Of a stretch of DNA of 33,612 nt, positions 1 through 7,520 are shown one piece after another. Both the position numbers and the translations under genes were made by a program. The stretch lies in the NCBI GenBank assembly GCA_937960795.1, contig CALGPA010000105.1, positions 1 through 33,612 of the forward strand, written 5' to 3'. Below the pieces are notes generated by a model. It saw nothing but the letters and a program-made list of their open reading frames with translations. It was not told the origin of the DNA and did not search any database. How positions within the stretch are numbered: the stretch's first letter is position 1; each line of letters begins with the position of its first letter. The DNA is from an uncultured bacterium (GTDB lineage Bacteria > Cloacimonadota > Cloacimonadia > Cloacimonadales > Cloacimonadaceae).

Positions 1-37
1 GCTATCTAAAATAGCGTGCCTACGGCACTCATTAACC

Positions 38-65
38 GCATAACTCATAACGCATTACCAGTAAC
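38..65. repeat. Degenerate heptad array (NNNTAAC-like)
   Basis: Four consecutive 7-base units, GCATAAC, TCATAAC, GCATTAC and CAGTAAC, span exactly 28 bases. A weaker related unit (ATTAACC) precedes them. The unit number (four) and period (seven) match the other arrays in this island although the unit sequence differs. Confidence 0.55.
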
Positions 66-73
66 CCGCAAAT

Positions 74-97
74 CCAGTACTCCAGCCCTCCAGCACC
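74..97. repeat. Three-unit tandem repeat, period 8
   Basis: CCAGTACT, CCAGCCCT and CCAGCACC follow one another without a gap. It is the only array of the island with period 8 instead of 7. It is short and degenerate, so it could be fortuitous on its own; its position inside a run of arrays makes it more credible. Confidence 0.4.
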
Positions 98-103
98 CTA
101 ACT

Positions 104-131
104 CTACATCGTAGATCGTAGATTGTAGATT
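104..131. repeat. Heptad array A (GTAGATY type)
   Basis: Four 7-base units, CTACATC, GTAGATC, GTAGATT and GTAGATT. The array is flanked on the left by CCCTAACT and on the right by CAATTTGC, flanks that resemble those of arrays B and C. Confidence 0.75.
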
Positions 132-156
132 CAATTTGCACAGCGTCTTTTAAATT

Positions 157-184
157 CTCCATCCTCAATTCTCAATTCTCAATC
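157..184. repeat. Heptad array D (CTCAATT type)
   Basis: Four 7-base units, CTCCATC, CTCAATT, CTCAATT and CTCAATC. The sequence is unrelated to arrays A and B but has the same period and the same 28-base total length. Confidence 0.7.
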
Positions 185-209
185 TGATTTGTGCTACAAC
201 ACCCTAATT

Positions 210-237
210 GTAGATCGTAAATCGTACATTGTACATT
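210..237. repeat. Heptad array B (GTAGATC to GTACATT)
   Basis: Four units, GTAGATC, GTAAATC, GTACATT and GTACATT, preceded by CCTAATT and followed by CGATTTGC. The array at 19743-19777 is the same series in the opposite orientation with one extra GTAGATC unit, so the two differ by one copy. Confidence 0.85.
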
Positions 238-253
238 CGATTTGCCGCGCCAA

Positions 254-281
254 CTACGAGCTAAGAACTACGAACTAAGAA
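254..281. repeat. Heptad array E (CTACGAA/CTAAGAA)
   Basis: Four units, CTACGAG, CTAAGAA, CTACGAA and CTAAGAA, which can also be read as a duplicated 14-mer. The array lies immediately before the dispersed element that starts at 286. Confidence 0.75.
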
Positions 282-285
282 CTTT

Positions 286-376
286 CTAAGTCCTTATTTT
301 CTCACCGCTTGCACGCTTGGGCGGTGAGCGAGGGGTGAGCAAGGCATGAGCACGCCCTATTTTGCAAGCATTTAAG
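286..376 (+). repeat. ~90 bp dispersed element, copy 1
   Basis: This copy starts CTAAGTCCTTATTTT and ends TTTTGCAAGCATTTAAG. It shares most bases with copies at 19627-19716 (opposite strand) and 33417-33506. The ends form an imperfect terminal inverted repeat of the type CTAAGTNCTT. The interior carries two adjacent GGTGAG-containing units (here GGGCGGTGAGC and GAGGGGTGAGC). No coding capacity is evident. It looks like a short non-autonomous (MITE- or REP-like) element; the name of any known family is not established. Confidence 0.8.
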
Positions 377-562
377 AGCCTAAAAATGAGGAATACAGCT
401 GGAAAAAGAGAGATCTGAGCCCAAGATCGGCAAAATCCAGACACGAAATCGGTAAAACTCTGATTCTAGAAGCTAAACTGGACTCAGAAATGAAAAAGAG
501 TGAGAAAGCTACCTATCCCACTCCTTTGATCGTATCTAGTATAACAAAACTTGTTTTATACG

Positions 563-1441
563 CTATATTACTGCTTTTGGGAAGGCGTCTCGCAAAGAGA
601 CAATCCTGAGTCCCATTCCTTGCACTTGGGTGATGAATTTATGCAGAGCTTCCAGCTTTTCCCGGTTGTGGCAGTGGGTGATGATGACGATCGGTTCGCG
701 TCTGCCTTTGTATCTGCCCAGGGAGTTTATCTTATCTGCCAGAGTATCATCGCTGCTATCGGGGACATCTAGGAAGATATCACGTTTGGCAGTGAAAACG
801 CCTTGCTCGATGCCGGCTGCGTATACGGCACTTTGGGCAGTGGTGGCGCTATCGATGAAAAAGAGTCCCTGATCTTTGAGCACTCTGAGTACTTTGTTCA
901 TGGTCTCCAGGCTGGCAGTAGTGGCGCTTCCCATATGGTTGTTTGCGGCGATGGCCATGGGCATTTCTTTGTGGAAATCCAAGATGAGATCTTCGATCTC
1001 GCCTTCAGCCGCGTCTTTGGAGATGAATCTTCTTCCGGGGCTGATGCTGCTGTTTTCAGCCTCCATGGGGATGTGGATGATGATCTCATGCCCCTTGCGA
1101 GAGCCAATATCTGCCGCGGTCTTGGAGTGGGGGAGATCCGGCAAAACGGCAAAGACGATCTCAGAGGGGAGATCGGCAAAGTCTTCCAAGAGCTGTCCGG
1201 CGCTGTTGCCAAAGTCGTCGATTATGATCACAAGATCAGGCATGTCGTCACCTGATGTCCAGCTATATTCATAGCTCTGCAGAGGGGTGGGCATGATCTC
1301 TTCTTGCTGTTCTTCGTAATGTGGCTGATCAAGCTCTGCTTGTGCATCAGCAGGTTTTTGTGTTTCCGGCTTACCCTTGCAGGCAAACACAAAGAGAAGG
1401 ATGATGATGATCGGGATGATCAGTTTTGTAAATCTTGCCAT
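563..1441 (-). CDS. Divergent polysaccharide deacetylase lipoprotein (YibQ/DUF610-like)
   Basis: The 292-residue product starts with a hydrophobic segment ending in a lipobox-like FVFAC (Cys21), so it is probably a lipoprotein anchored in the envelope. An acidic, proline-rich linker follows to about residue 60. The rest resembles the divergent polysaccharide deacetylase family (YibQ): LVIIIDDFG near residue 70, HEIIIHIPME in the middle, the NNHMGS motif, and THCH near the C terminus. The family has a NodB-like fold and is thought to act on envelope glycans, but the substrate is unknown. The start overlaps the end of the DUF192 gene by 22 bases, indicating one operon with that gene and the interrupted peptidase upstream. 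Confidence 0.88.
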   Translation of the reverse strand: MARFTKLIIPIIIILLFVFACKGKPETQKPADAQAELDQPHYEEQQEEIMPTPLQSYEYSWTSGDDMPDLVIIIDDFGNSAGQLLEDFADLPSEIVFAVLPDLPHSKTAADIGSRKGHEIIIHIPMEAENSSISPGRRFISKDAAEGEIEDLILDFHKEMPMAIAANNHMGSATTASLETMNKVLRVLKDQGLFFIDSATTAQSAVYAAGIEQGVFTAKRDIFLDVPDSSDDTLADKINSLGRYKGRREPIVIITHCHNREKLEALHKFITQVQGMGLRIVSLRDAFPKAVI

Positions 1442-1914
1442 CTTACTATGTCCGATTCCTTTATATTCATTTTTTCAGCAGTGCCCGCAAGAACTTCCAA
1501 GACGAAGAGGTTGGGGCGTGAAGGGAGGATGGGATCCTCGCTAAAGGGTGTGGTGTCTTTTTCTATATGCACGATAGAGCCATCGGGACCGATGAAGATC
1601 ATATCCAGGCTCAGATATGTATCCTGCATCCAAAATGTGTGGTAATCCAGATGCTCAAAAATGAAGAGCATGGCTTGATCCTCGTCCATTTGGTCGCGAA
1701 ACTTGAGCCCACGCATCACCTCTGTATCAGTTCTGGCGATTTCTATCTTAAATTCAGCTTTGATCTCGCCTGTGGGATCTTCAATGAAGAGATCAGCATC
1801 ATGGCGAAATTGAGGCTTTCGGTGTCCATTGGACTGCTGTGCCGGCTCCTGAGCGCAAGCGAAGAGGCAGAGCAAGCAAAGGCCAATGATCAGATAAAGG
1901 GCGATTATTCTCAT
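1420..1914 (-). CDS. DUF192-family lipoprotein
   Basis: The 164-residue protein has an N-terminal hydrophobic segment ending CLFAC, a good lipobox with Cys20, and then a DUF192 domain over roughly residues 45-160. Hallmarks are the RTDTEVMRGLKFRDQM segment, the MLFIFEH strand and the FWMQDTYLSLDMIFI strand typical of the family. DUF192 proteins are small, single-domain and of unknown function. The ATG overlaps the stop of the preceding frame in an ATGA arrangement and the 3' end overlaps the YibQ-like gene, so translation is probably coupled through all three. The family call is firm; no function is claimed. Confidence 0.9.
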   Translation of the reverse strand: MRIIALYLIIGLCLLCLFACAQEPAQQSNGHRKPQFRHDADLFIEDPTGEIKAEFKIEIARTDTEVMRGLKFRDQMDEDQAMLFIFEHLDYHTFWMQDTYLSLDMIFIGPDGSIVHIEKDTTPFSEDPILPSRPNLFVLEVLAGTAEKMNIKESDIVRWQDLQN

Positions 1915-3014
1915 TTGCTAAGCACCATTTTTCTAATAAGAGTTTTGTTCTCAGTGCTCAGAACATAGAGGTAGATGCCTGTGCTGAGTGGTTTGCCGCG
2001 TGTGTCTTTGGCATCAAAGGCAAAGTTGTGCTCTCCGGCATCCATGCTGCCTTGGTGGAGCACACGCACCAACTGTCCACGAGTGTTGTATATCTTCAGG
2101 CTTAGATCCTGTTTGGTGGGAAGATAGAGCGGGATGGATGTGGTCGGGTTGAATGGATTTGGGAAGTTTTGCTTAAGCGAGATCGGCAATGCTGGAATAT
2201 CCGAAGGGCTTGAGCTGCCTTCTCCCACTTGGATTTGAGCCGGGTGACCATTGATTTCTGCGGTAATGACAAAGTTCTCTTCCGGATCCTGCAAATTGAT
2301 GACAAATTGCTCTTCCATGAAGGGAGCATTGCGCACGATGCTAAAAAGACCTTGCTCGCTTCCAAACGAATAGTATGGAGGATCATCCTCAAAAAATGGG
2401 TGAATGTCGGCGATGGGAAATGGGATCTGTAGATGCAGGCTGCGTAGGCTATCATCAAAGCCCAAACGGATATTTGTCCCATCCAGCTCTGCTGTCATCT
2501 CCGTCACCGGGAGTATGTACTCTTCAGAGCTTTGGGCGGGGAATCGGAACGCGGGATTGTGCGTGAAAGTCATGATCTGCTGAGCGTCGATGGTCTTGAC
2601 TCCATCTATCTGGTCGACATCGGCATTAACCAGCTGACCCGCAGAAAGCTCAGCTCCAACAGTGTAGTCCAAAAGGGCTTGGATATCGCCCCCATCGATG
2701 ATGCCATTGAGATTGACATCTCCATATAGCGGACTGCTCAGGTCTCTGCCTGAGATAAGGACATTGTCTATATAGATGCCGTCTGCAGTCTGCGACCAAT
2801 CCGTGCGGATCCGGAATCTGAGGTACAATGCTCCACCTAGATAGGCATCTAAGGGGAAAACCTGAGGGTTGTAGTCGGGCTGATTTCCGGTGAAGCTTCC
2901 CAATTGGGTCCAAGAGCTGCCATTGGATGAGGCTTCCACATAGACATAGTCGTAGCCGGGCTCGAGATCCCAGCGAGCTTCAAAGCTCAAGATGGGATTG
3001 TCGATATTAACCAA
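1911..3014 (-). CDS. C-terminal part of interrupted M14 peptidase: lectin-like, dockerin-like and sorting domains
   Basis: This frame is the in-frame continuation of the peptidase encoded at 3117-4769. Between that TAA stop and position 3014 are 34 further sense codons in the same frame (starting AITTDGD). The only start available here is a TTG without a ribosome binding site, so it is probably not an independent gene. Visible parts are a jelly-roll-like binding domain (first ~90 residues, with IYIDNVLISG), a dockerin-like pair of Ca-binding loops (GDVNLNGIIDGGD and a second one ending KTIDAQQI), and a C-terminal sorting/FlgD-like domain with NFPNPFNPTTS and a final RKMVLSK. Such tails direct type IX-style secretion in related phyla; secretion here is inferred. 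Confidence 0.75.
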   Translation of the reverse strand: MVNIDNPILSFEARWDLEPGYDYVYVEASSNGSSWTQLGSFTGNQPDYNPQVFPLDAYLGGALYLRFRIRTDWSQTADGIYIDNVLISGRDLSSPLYGDVNLNGIIDGGDIQALLDYTVGAELSAGQLVNADVDQIDGVKTIDAQQIMTFTHNPAFRFPAQSSEEYILPVTEMTAELDGTNIRLGFDDSLRSLHLQIPFPIADIHPFFEDDPPYYSFGSEQGLFSIVRNAPFMEEQFVINLQDPEENFVITAEINGHPAQIQVGEGSSSPSDIPALPISLKQNFPNPFNPTTSIPLYLPTKQDLSLKIYNTRGQLVRVLHQGSMDAGEHNFAFDAKDTRGKPLSTGIYLYVLSTENKTLIRKMVLSK

Positions 3015-3116
3015 AGAGATGGGCTCTGCAAGAGTGATGGCTCGGTTGATATTGTTTCCATAATTGCCGGCGGGTGAGTCGGTCAGGACACTGCGGTCAC
3101 CGTCGGTAGTGATCGC

Positions 3117-4769
3117 TTAAGGGGATGTGACATTCCATGCCGTAAGATTAGCTCCAAAATCTTCCGAGAAGAGAGGATCGTCGAGCACGAAAACTACGTG
3201 GTTGTTGAATCTATGGTAGTGAATTTCAACAGTTTGTTGAGCTAGCATGGCATCTCCCAGATAAAAAGACACCAAGTATTCGCCTTCTAAAAAGTTGTTT
3301 AGAAAGAAGCTGCCATCCGCAGCTGTGCTGACCGAGATCGGCTCAGATCGAGTAAAGTCTATATCGAGATTTGGGATGGGGAAGCCATCTCTATCTCTGA
3401 CGATGCCATATAGATTCATTGACATGGCTGGATTGAGGGTGACCTCGTGTACTATGTGTCCCTGATCCGGAACCGTGATCGAGGCAGTCTGAGAGAGATA
3501 TCCCGGCGCAGAGATGCGGATCTCATGTTCCCCGGGAAGCAGTAATCTGTGATAATCCCCCAGATCCGGATCGTTTCGGGTGATCTTGCTATTACCGATG
3601 ATCTCGATATTGGCGGATATCGCTTCGCCTAAGTGGTTGGACACAGTTCCCTTCACGCCATATTGTGCGTATTCGATGAAGCTGAGGATGGATTCTTGGT
3701 TGTCAGCCCAATAGCTATCCAAAGTGGAAGCCGGGGGCCACTTGATGTTGCTGACTTCAGCAGTGAGCTCGATATTGCCGGTGAAGCCATAGTTCCAATC
3801 CTGCATGGAGCCTGTGATGACATACCATTGAGCACCATTTGTGATGCCTTGGTCAAATTCATTGCTATTGTACATGGGCAGATTGTGGGAGGAATATGTC
3901 AGGGACATGTCTTGGATCAGGGCGTCATCCGAGGTTAGGGCATAGCTGTAGTCCCAGGGGTAGTTAATCACCAAAGCCCCGCCATGGAAGTTGATGCCCA
4001 TGAGGAAGTTGTGCTCATGGCTAAAATCGATCATAGCAAGGTTTTCGGCAGCGGTGGGGTTTCCATCGGGGTTTGTGACGCCATTTGGCATGGGGAAGTT
4101 GCGGTTGAGATCCACTCCCGCGGCATTGTATCTGACCCCATTTACGTAGCCATCGGGATTCATCAAAGGTGAGATCCATAGCTCAGTGTTGTCCACGATC
4201 TGAGTGATCCTGGGATCCGTCTGATACTCTGAAGTCAGAAGGTCGATCAGGCGGATCATCATGTCGTAGCCAACGGTCTCATCACCATGAATGCTGGCAA
4301 TCAGCTTGACTTCCGGCTCCGGCTCGTTTATCAGGACATTGTCCGATATCTTCATGATGTATAGCGGGCGACCTTGCAATGAGCTGCCAAACTGTACCAG
4401 CTGGCAGATATTGGGATATTCATCGGCGATATCTTGCATGAAATCGACGTATTGATCGAAACTGTAGTAGGCGCTTAGGGGGTTGTCCGAATTCTTTGTG
4501 CTTTCTACTAGATACTCAAAGTAGTCGCGCGCTTGATCCGGAATCCTGATGGGATCAAATCCTTGCGAAAGCAGGAGATCATGCTCGGCTTGTCCACGAA
4601 GATAGGCAATGATAGTGCCGCTATGATGATTCACATTGTCTATGCTGATGCCCATGGCATTGATGACTTTTACATCTTCGGCGAGCTTCCAGCTTTGGAT
4701 GCGAACCGGGTAGGCGTGAGCAAAGATGATGCTTAGCGCAAAAATCAAGTATAAGTATATCTTCTTCAT
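3117..4769 (-). CDS. M14 zinc carboxypeptidase, N-terminal part up to an in-frame stop
   Basis: The 550-residue frame begins with a signal peptide (MKKIYLYLIF, cleavage near Ala19) and a short pro-region. The M14 catalytic domain follows, with zinc ligands His161 and Glu164 (HGDE) and His262 (FHGG), the substrate-binding Arg223 in DLNRNFP, and the probable catalytic Glu338 (IELTAEVSN). Two carboxypeptidase regulatory-like beta domains lie at about residues 375-450 and 455-530. The frame stops at TAA after AWNVTSP, at the beginning of the next domain, and that domain continues in the same frame after the stop. Without the stop the protein would be about 952 residues. The ATG has a GAAGGA ribosome binding site. 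The catalytic domain appears intact, so a shortened secreted enzyme without sorting tail is possible. Confidence 0.88.
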   Translation of the reverse strand: MKKIYLYLIFALSIIFAHAYPVRIQSWKLAEDVKVINAMGISIDNVNHHSGTIIAYLRGQAEHDLLLSQGFDPIRIPDQARDYFEYLVESTKNSDNPLSAYYSFDQYVDFMQDIADEYPNICQLVQFGSSLQGRPLYIMKISDNVLINEPEPEVKLIASIHGDETVGYDMMIRLIDLLTSEYQTDPRITQIVDNTELWISPLMNPDGYVNGVRYNAAGVDLNRNFPMPNGVTNPDGNPTAAENLAMIDFSHEHNFLMGINFHGGALVINYPWDYSYALTSDDALIQDMSLTYSSHNLPMYNSNEFDQGITNGAQWYVITGSMQDWNYGFTGNIELTAEVSNIKWPPASTLDSYWADNQESILSFIEYAQYGVKGTVSNHLGEAISANIEIIGNSKITRNDPDLGDYHRLLLPGEHEIRISAPGYLSQTASITVPDQGHIVHEVTLNPAMSMNLYGIVRDRDGFPIPNLDIDFTRSEPISVSTAADGSFFLNNFLEGEYLVSFYLGDAMLAQQTVEIHYHRFNNHVVFVLDDPLFSEDFGANLTAWNVTSP

Positions 4770-4842
4770 AAGAATCCTTCAGAGCCTGTAGTTGTCAGGC
4801 ATTAGTCTATCATGGATGATGCAATTTCAAAGCCGAAGCTAC

Positions 4843-4940
4843 AAAAAAAGCCAGGTGGCAGCACACATGTCCGAGATTGCTTAATGCTGCTTCGTTCCCG
4901 ACCTGACATGGTTCACATTCAGACATTGGCTGTACCTGGC
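4843..4940 (-). ncRNA. ffs: Small SRP RNA (4.5S-type)
   Basis: The minus strand carries the universally conserved SRP domain IV: TCAGGTC, a GGAA tetraloop and GAAGCAGC. This is the Ffh-binding internal loop and hairpin. The outer ends pair (GCCAGGT at 4940-4934 with ACCTGGC at 4856-4850) and a run of seven U residues (4849-4843) ends the transcript, giving an RNA of about 91 nt plus the U tract. The tetraloop is closed by G-C, whereas the E. coli RNA has C-G. The RNA works with Ffh to target membrane and secreted proteins. It lies between an outer-membrane protein gene and a secreted peptidase gene, on the same strand. Confidence 0.93.
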
Positions 4941-4946
4941 AAGATC

Positions 4947-4975
4947 AAAGCAATCAGAGATGCTATTTTTGTCAA
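4947..4975 (-). promoter_or_regulatory. Putative sigma70-type promoter of the SRP RNA
   Basis: A perfect -35 hexamer TTGACA occupies 4975-4970 and directly follows the TGA stop of the upstream outer-membrane protein gene. After 17 bases comes TGCTTT (4952-4947), a poor -10. The first base of the SRP RNA stem lies seven bases beyond, the normal distance. The -35 and spacing are good; the -10 is weak. Confidence 0.5.
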
Positions 4976-6760
4976 TCAAAACCTTAGATTCAGGTTTATC
5001 GAGCTGCGCCAATCGATGTCCCTCAGGTCTTCCGAGATCGGGCTGATGCTCAGCTCCAGCCAAGAGCCATGGTCGAAGCTCCAGTTTGCCACAAAATCCA
5101 AGCCATATTCCGTCCAGGTGCCCCATGAGTATAGATGGGTGAGGCTATAATAGAAATCTCCGATATCGTGCTTTAGCATCAGGCTGGCTTGGTACTTGCG
5201 GTTTTTGGTCTCAATCTGGTAGTAGTCTTCCTGCTTTGTGGCATATTGGTTTTCTTCATAGGAGTAGCCCAAGTCGATCAAAAAAGCAGAGCCGTGATTT
5301 CGTCGATAGGGGAGGCTCAGCCATTTGTCGTCCATGGATCTGGCTATATAGGGATAGCTGTCGAAGATCAGGTGGTAGCGGTATCCAACTTGCCGATAGA
5401 GCTTTGCGGCGCGGTCAGTGTCAAAATGATAGTCGGTATAATCCGTTCTTATCTGATAGTTTTGAGCAAGGACGACGCGATCGCCCAGCAGGATGTCGAT
5501 CTCGGGAAGGAAGCTGATGCTTCTGAGGTCGTGGTTGTTTGCCGATAGCAGGCTGTCCAGATATACATCTTCTCGGAGCGAGTATAGAAACCAATTGCTC
5601 AGACGGACGAAATTAACAGGGTAGTGTTTCCAGCCCAAGCGTATATTCCTGCTTCTGAGGTCGTTGTCCCAGCGATTGTCGTTTCGCGGGAAGAATGTCC
5701 TTTGCAGGGTTATTCCTAGGGAAGCGATCAGGGAATCTTGTTCGCTATATTCCCAAGCAGCGCTTCCACCCAGGCGTCGGTTTTCGACATGGCGGGTGTT
5801 TTCTGCATAGCTAAAGTCTTTGATGGCAAGCTGGTGTCCCGCTTCTGTGCTGAACCTTAGAGTGGGAAAGGCTTGGTAATCCACTGCAAAGTCCAGCTCG
5901 TTTAGGAATTCGCCATTGTTGCGAACGATGTTTTCGGAGAGTCTTGTTCGTCTTTCGGAATAGTGTTCTCTGAGGCTCAGCGCAATCAGCTCATGGGGGT
6001 AGTAATCCATGCTGCTGTATATGCTAAACGAGTTTCGCTTTTGGGTATCCTGTTTTTGGTAGGTGCTAAGCTGTTTGCTTAGCTGATGATAGAGGTTGTA
6101 TATCTCATCCTGTCGATGGCTGATGTTGAGCCTGGAATCCCAGAAGATATTGGGGAGATACCATGTCATCTGAGCGTTTGCGGCCATGTCCTGATAGGCT
6201 TCCCAATCCATTTCTTTATGATCGGTTTGGGCGGATATTGAGGCGGTGACTATCTCTTTATCGAAGCGGTAGGAAGCATGAGTGGAGACCTGTAGTCCGT
6301 CACTTTTGAGCAAATTGCCCACCAGATAGCGATCCTGTTCATTGCGTATCCAAAGATTGGTATGCACCCCCATTGATAGGCTATCCAGGGGTGTCCAAAA
6401 CAATTGATAACCGATCTTGCCATTCTTGTTGACATAGGCGTTGGGATCCAGATCGCTGGCATCATATAGAGATTCATATCCCATTGAAAGTGAGTGGATG
6501 AGGCGATATTTGTGGTAACTGAAGTTGCTGCCCAGATGGGATCTGCGAGTCTGTTGGTTGAAGTTGAGCCGCTCTTCCCATGAGCTTTGTCCGATAATTT
6601 CCAAGCTGGTGTGACGGGCGGGATTCATTCGGTATCCCAAACTGGATTCGAGCAGGCGGATATTTTCGCTGTTGTAGAGATAAAACTCTATGCCGCGATC
6701 TTGGGCGAAAAGACTATAAGTCAGCGATAAGATCGCTAAGAAGAATATAATCCTTTTCAC
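4976..6760 (-). CDS. Outer-membrane beta-barrel-like protein of unknown function
   Basis: The 594-residue product has a signal peptide (MKRIIFFLAILSLTYSLFA) and then alternating polar/aromatic strands through its whole length, with many Tyr, Trp and Arg residues. It ends INLNLRF; a C-terminal Phe is the usual insertion signal of outer-membrane barrels. I cannot assign a family or substrate. The start is GTG at 6760, preceded by GGAG at about 8 bases, and lies inside the 3' end of ksgA (47 base overlap), so it is probably translated from the ksgA message. The only basis for the barrel call is composition, signal peptide and terminal Phe. Confidence 0.7.
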   Translation of the reverse strand: MKRIIFFLAILSLTYSLFAQDRGIEFYLYNSENIRLLESSLGYRMNPARHTSLEIIGQSSWEERLNFNQQTRRSHLGSNFSYHKYRLIHSLSMGYESLYDASDLDPNAYVNKNGKIGYQLFWTPLDSLSMGVHTNLWIRNEQDRYLVGNLLKSDGLQVSTHASYRFDKEIVTASISAQTDHKEMDWEAYQDMAANAQMTWYLPNIFWDSRLNISHRQDEIYNLYHQLSKQLSTYQKQDTQKRNSFSIYSSMDYYPHELIALSLREHYSERRTRLSENIVRNNGEFLNELDFAVDYQAFPTLRFSTEAGHQLAIKDFSYAENTRHVENRRLGGSAAWEYSEQDSLIASLGITLQRTFFPRNDNRWDNDLRSRNIRLGWKHYPVNFVRLSNWFLYSLREDVYLDSLLSANNHDLRSISFLPEIDILLGDRVVLAQNYQIRTDYTDYHFDTDRAAKLYRQVGYRYHLIFDSYPYIARSMDDKWLSLPYRRNHGSAFLIDLGYSYEENQYATKQEDYYQIETKNRKYQASLMLKHDIGDFYYSLTHLYSWGTWTEYGLDFVANWSFDHGSWLELSISPISEDLRDIDWRSSINLNLRF

Positions 6761-7520
6761 AGAGGGTCTCCGCTCTCCTGCTAAAATCTATCTCGCTGGC
6801 TTGTTCGAGTTTGCTCAATCCATCTCTTCCAATCATTGGGATGAGGTTGTTTCTGAGAGTTTTACGTCTGTGTGCAAAGGCGGAAGTGATCAGCTCATAG
6901 AAGACACTGGGATGAGATATATTCGCCGGGTCTTTTCTCGGTGTCATTACGATCACTGCAGAATCTACTTTGGGGACTGGATCAAAGAATTCTTTGCCTA
7001 CCTTGAAAGCGGTGTGGATGTCAAATCTCACACCCAAACGAAGGGTTAGCGGACCAAAAGACTTCTTGCCAGGGACGGCGGAGAGCCGATCCGCTACTTC
7101 TTGCTGGATCATCAGGACGATGCGGCTAAAGCTGGAGGCATGAGCCTCAATCTTATATAGAAGGGGTGAGGTGATCTGGTATGGAATGTTTGCGATCAAT
7201 TTGAGCGGAACTTCGCCCTGATCCAGTTGCCTTTGCCAATCAAGCCTGAGGATGTCGATCAAAGTCAGAGACAGCTTTTCTCCAAAACGATCTTCTAGGA
7301 TCCCGGCCATGCGGCGGTCGAGCTCAAAAGTCTCAAGTTTGGCTCCTTGATCAAGCAGTTCCTGAGTCAGGATGCCGGGACCGGGGCCTATCTCCCAGAT
7401 TCTTTCACCGGCTTGGATTCTGCCCAGATCCGCTATGTCAGAAGCTACCGAAGGATCATTAAGAAAGTGCTGTCCGAGTTCTTTGATGGCTTTCATGTTG
7501 ATAAAAGAAAGGGAGAGCAT
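6714..7520 (-). CDS. ksgA: 16S rRNA dimethyladenosine transferase
   Basis: KsgA (RsmA) methylates two adjacent adenines in the 3' hairpin of 16S rRNA late in small-subunit assembly. The protein has the N-terminal GQHFLND motif, SAM-binding EIGPGPGILT, the acidic FELDRR strand end, the catalytic NIPYQITSPL motif, and the C-terminal FAHRRKTLRNN segment. The length (268, or 260 from an internal start) is normal. The start is uncertain. The upstream ATG (7520) has GGGAGG only three bases away and lies within a terminator stem; the internal ATG at 7496 (MKAIKELGQHFL) matches family starts better but has no clear ribosome binding site. Confidence 0.95.
   Translation of the reverse strand: MLSLSFINMKAIKELGQHFLNDPSVASDIADLGRIQAGERIWEIGPGPGILTQELLDQGAKLETFELDRRMAGILEDRFGEKLSLTLIDILRLDWQRQLDQGEVPLKLIANIPYQITSPLLYKIEAHASSFSRIVLMIQQEVADRLSAVPGKKSFGPLTLRLGVRFDIHTAFKVGKEFFDPVPKVDSAVIVMTPRKDPANISHPSVFYELITSAFAHRRKTLRNNLIPMIGRDGLSKLEQASEIDFSRRAETLCEKDYILLSDLIADL

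Larger units (their letters stand above)
1..562. other. Gene-free, repeat-rich intergenic island
   Basis: No open frame here has a ribosome binding site or recognisable product. The first 290 bases are almost wholly made of short tandem arrays with a 7-base period (one array has period 8). These are followed by a copy of the ~90 bp dispersed element at 286-376. The remainder, 377-562, is AT-rich and I see nothing definite in it; it is the downstream flank of the minus-strand lipoprotein gene that ends at 563. The arrays and the element are listed separately. Confidence 0.8.

Noticed and set aside
104..281. CRISPR array
   Set aside because: The repeats are 7 bases long, directly adjacent and without spacers, and no cas gene is present.
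537..562. AT-rich inverted repeat after the YibQ-like gene as a terminator
   Set aside because: The arms pair poorly (six bases, then mismatches) and no U tract follows, so it was not listed.
3015..3119. A frameshift in the M14 peptidase
   Set aside because: The two parts are in the same frame; the 34 codons between them are open. The defect is an in-frame stop, not a shift.
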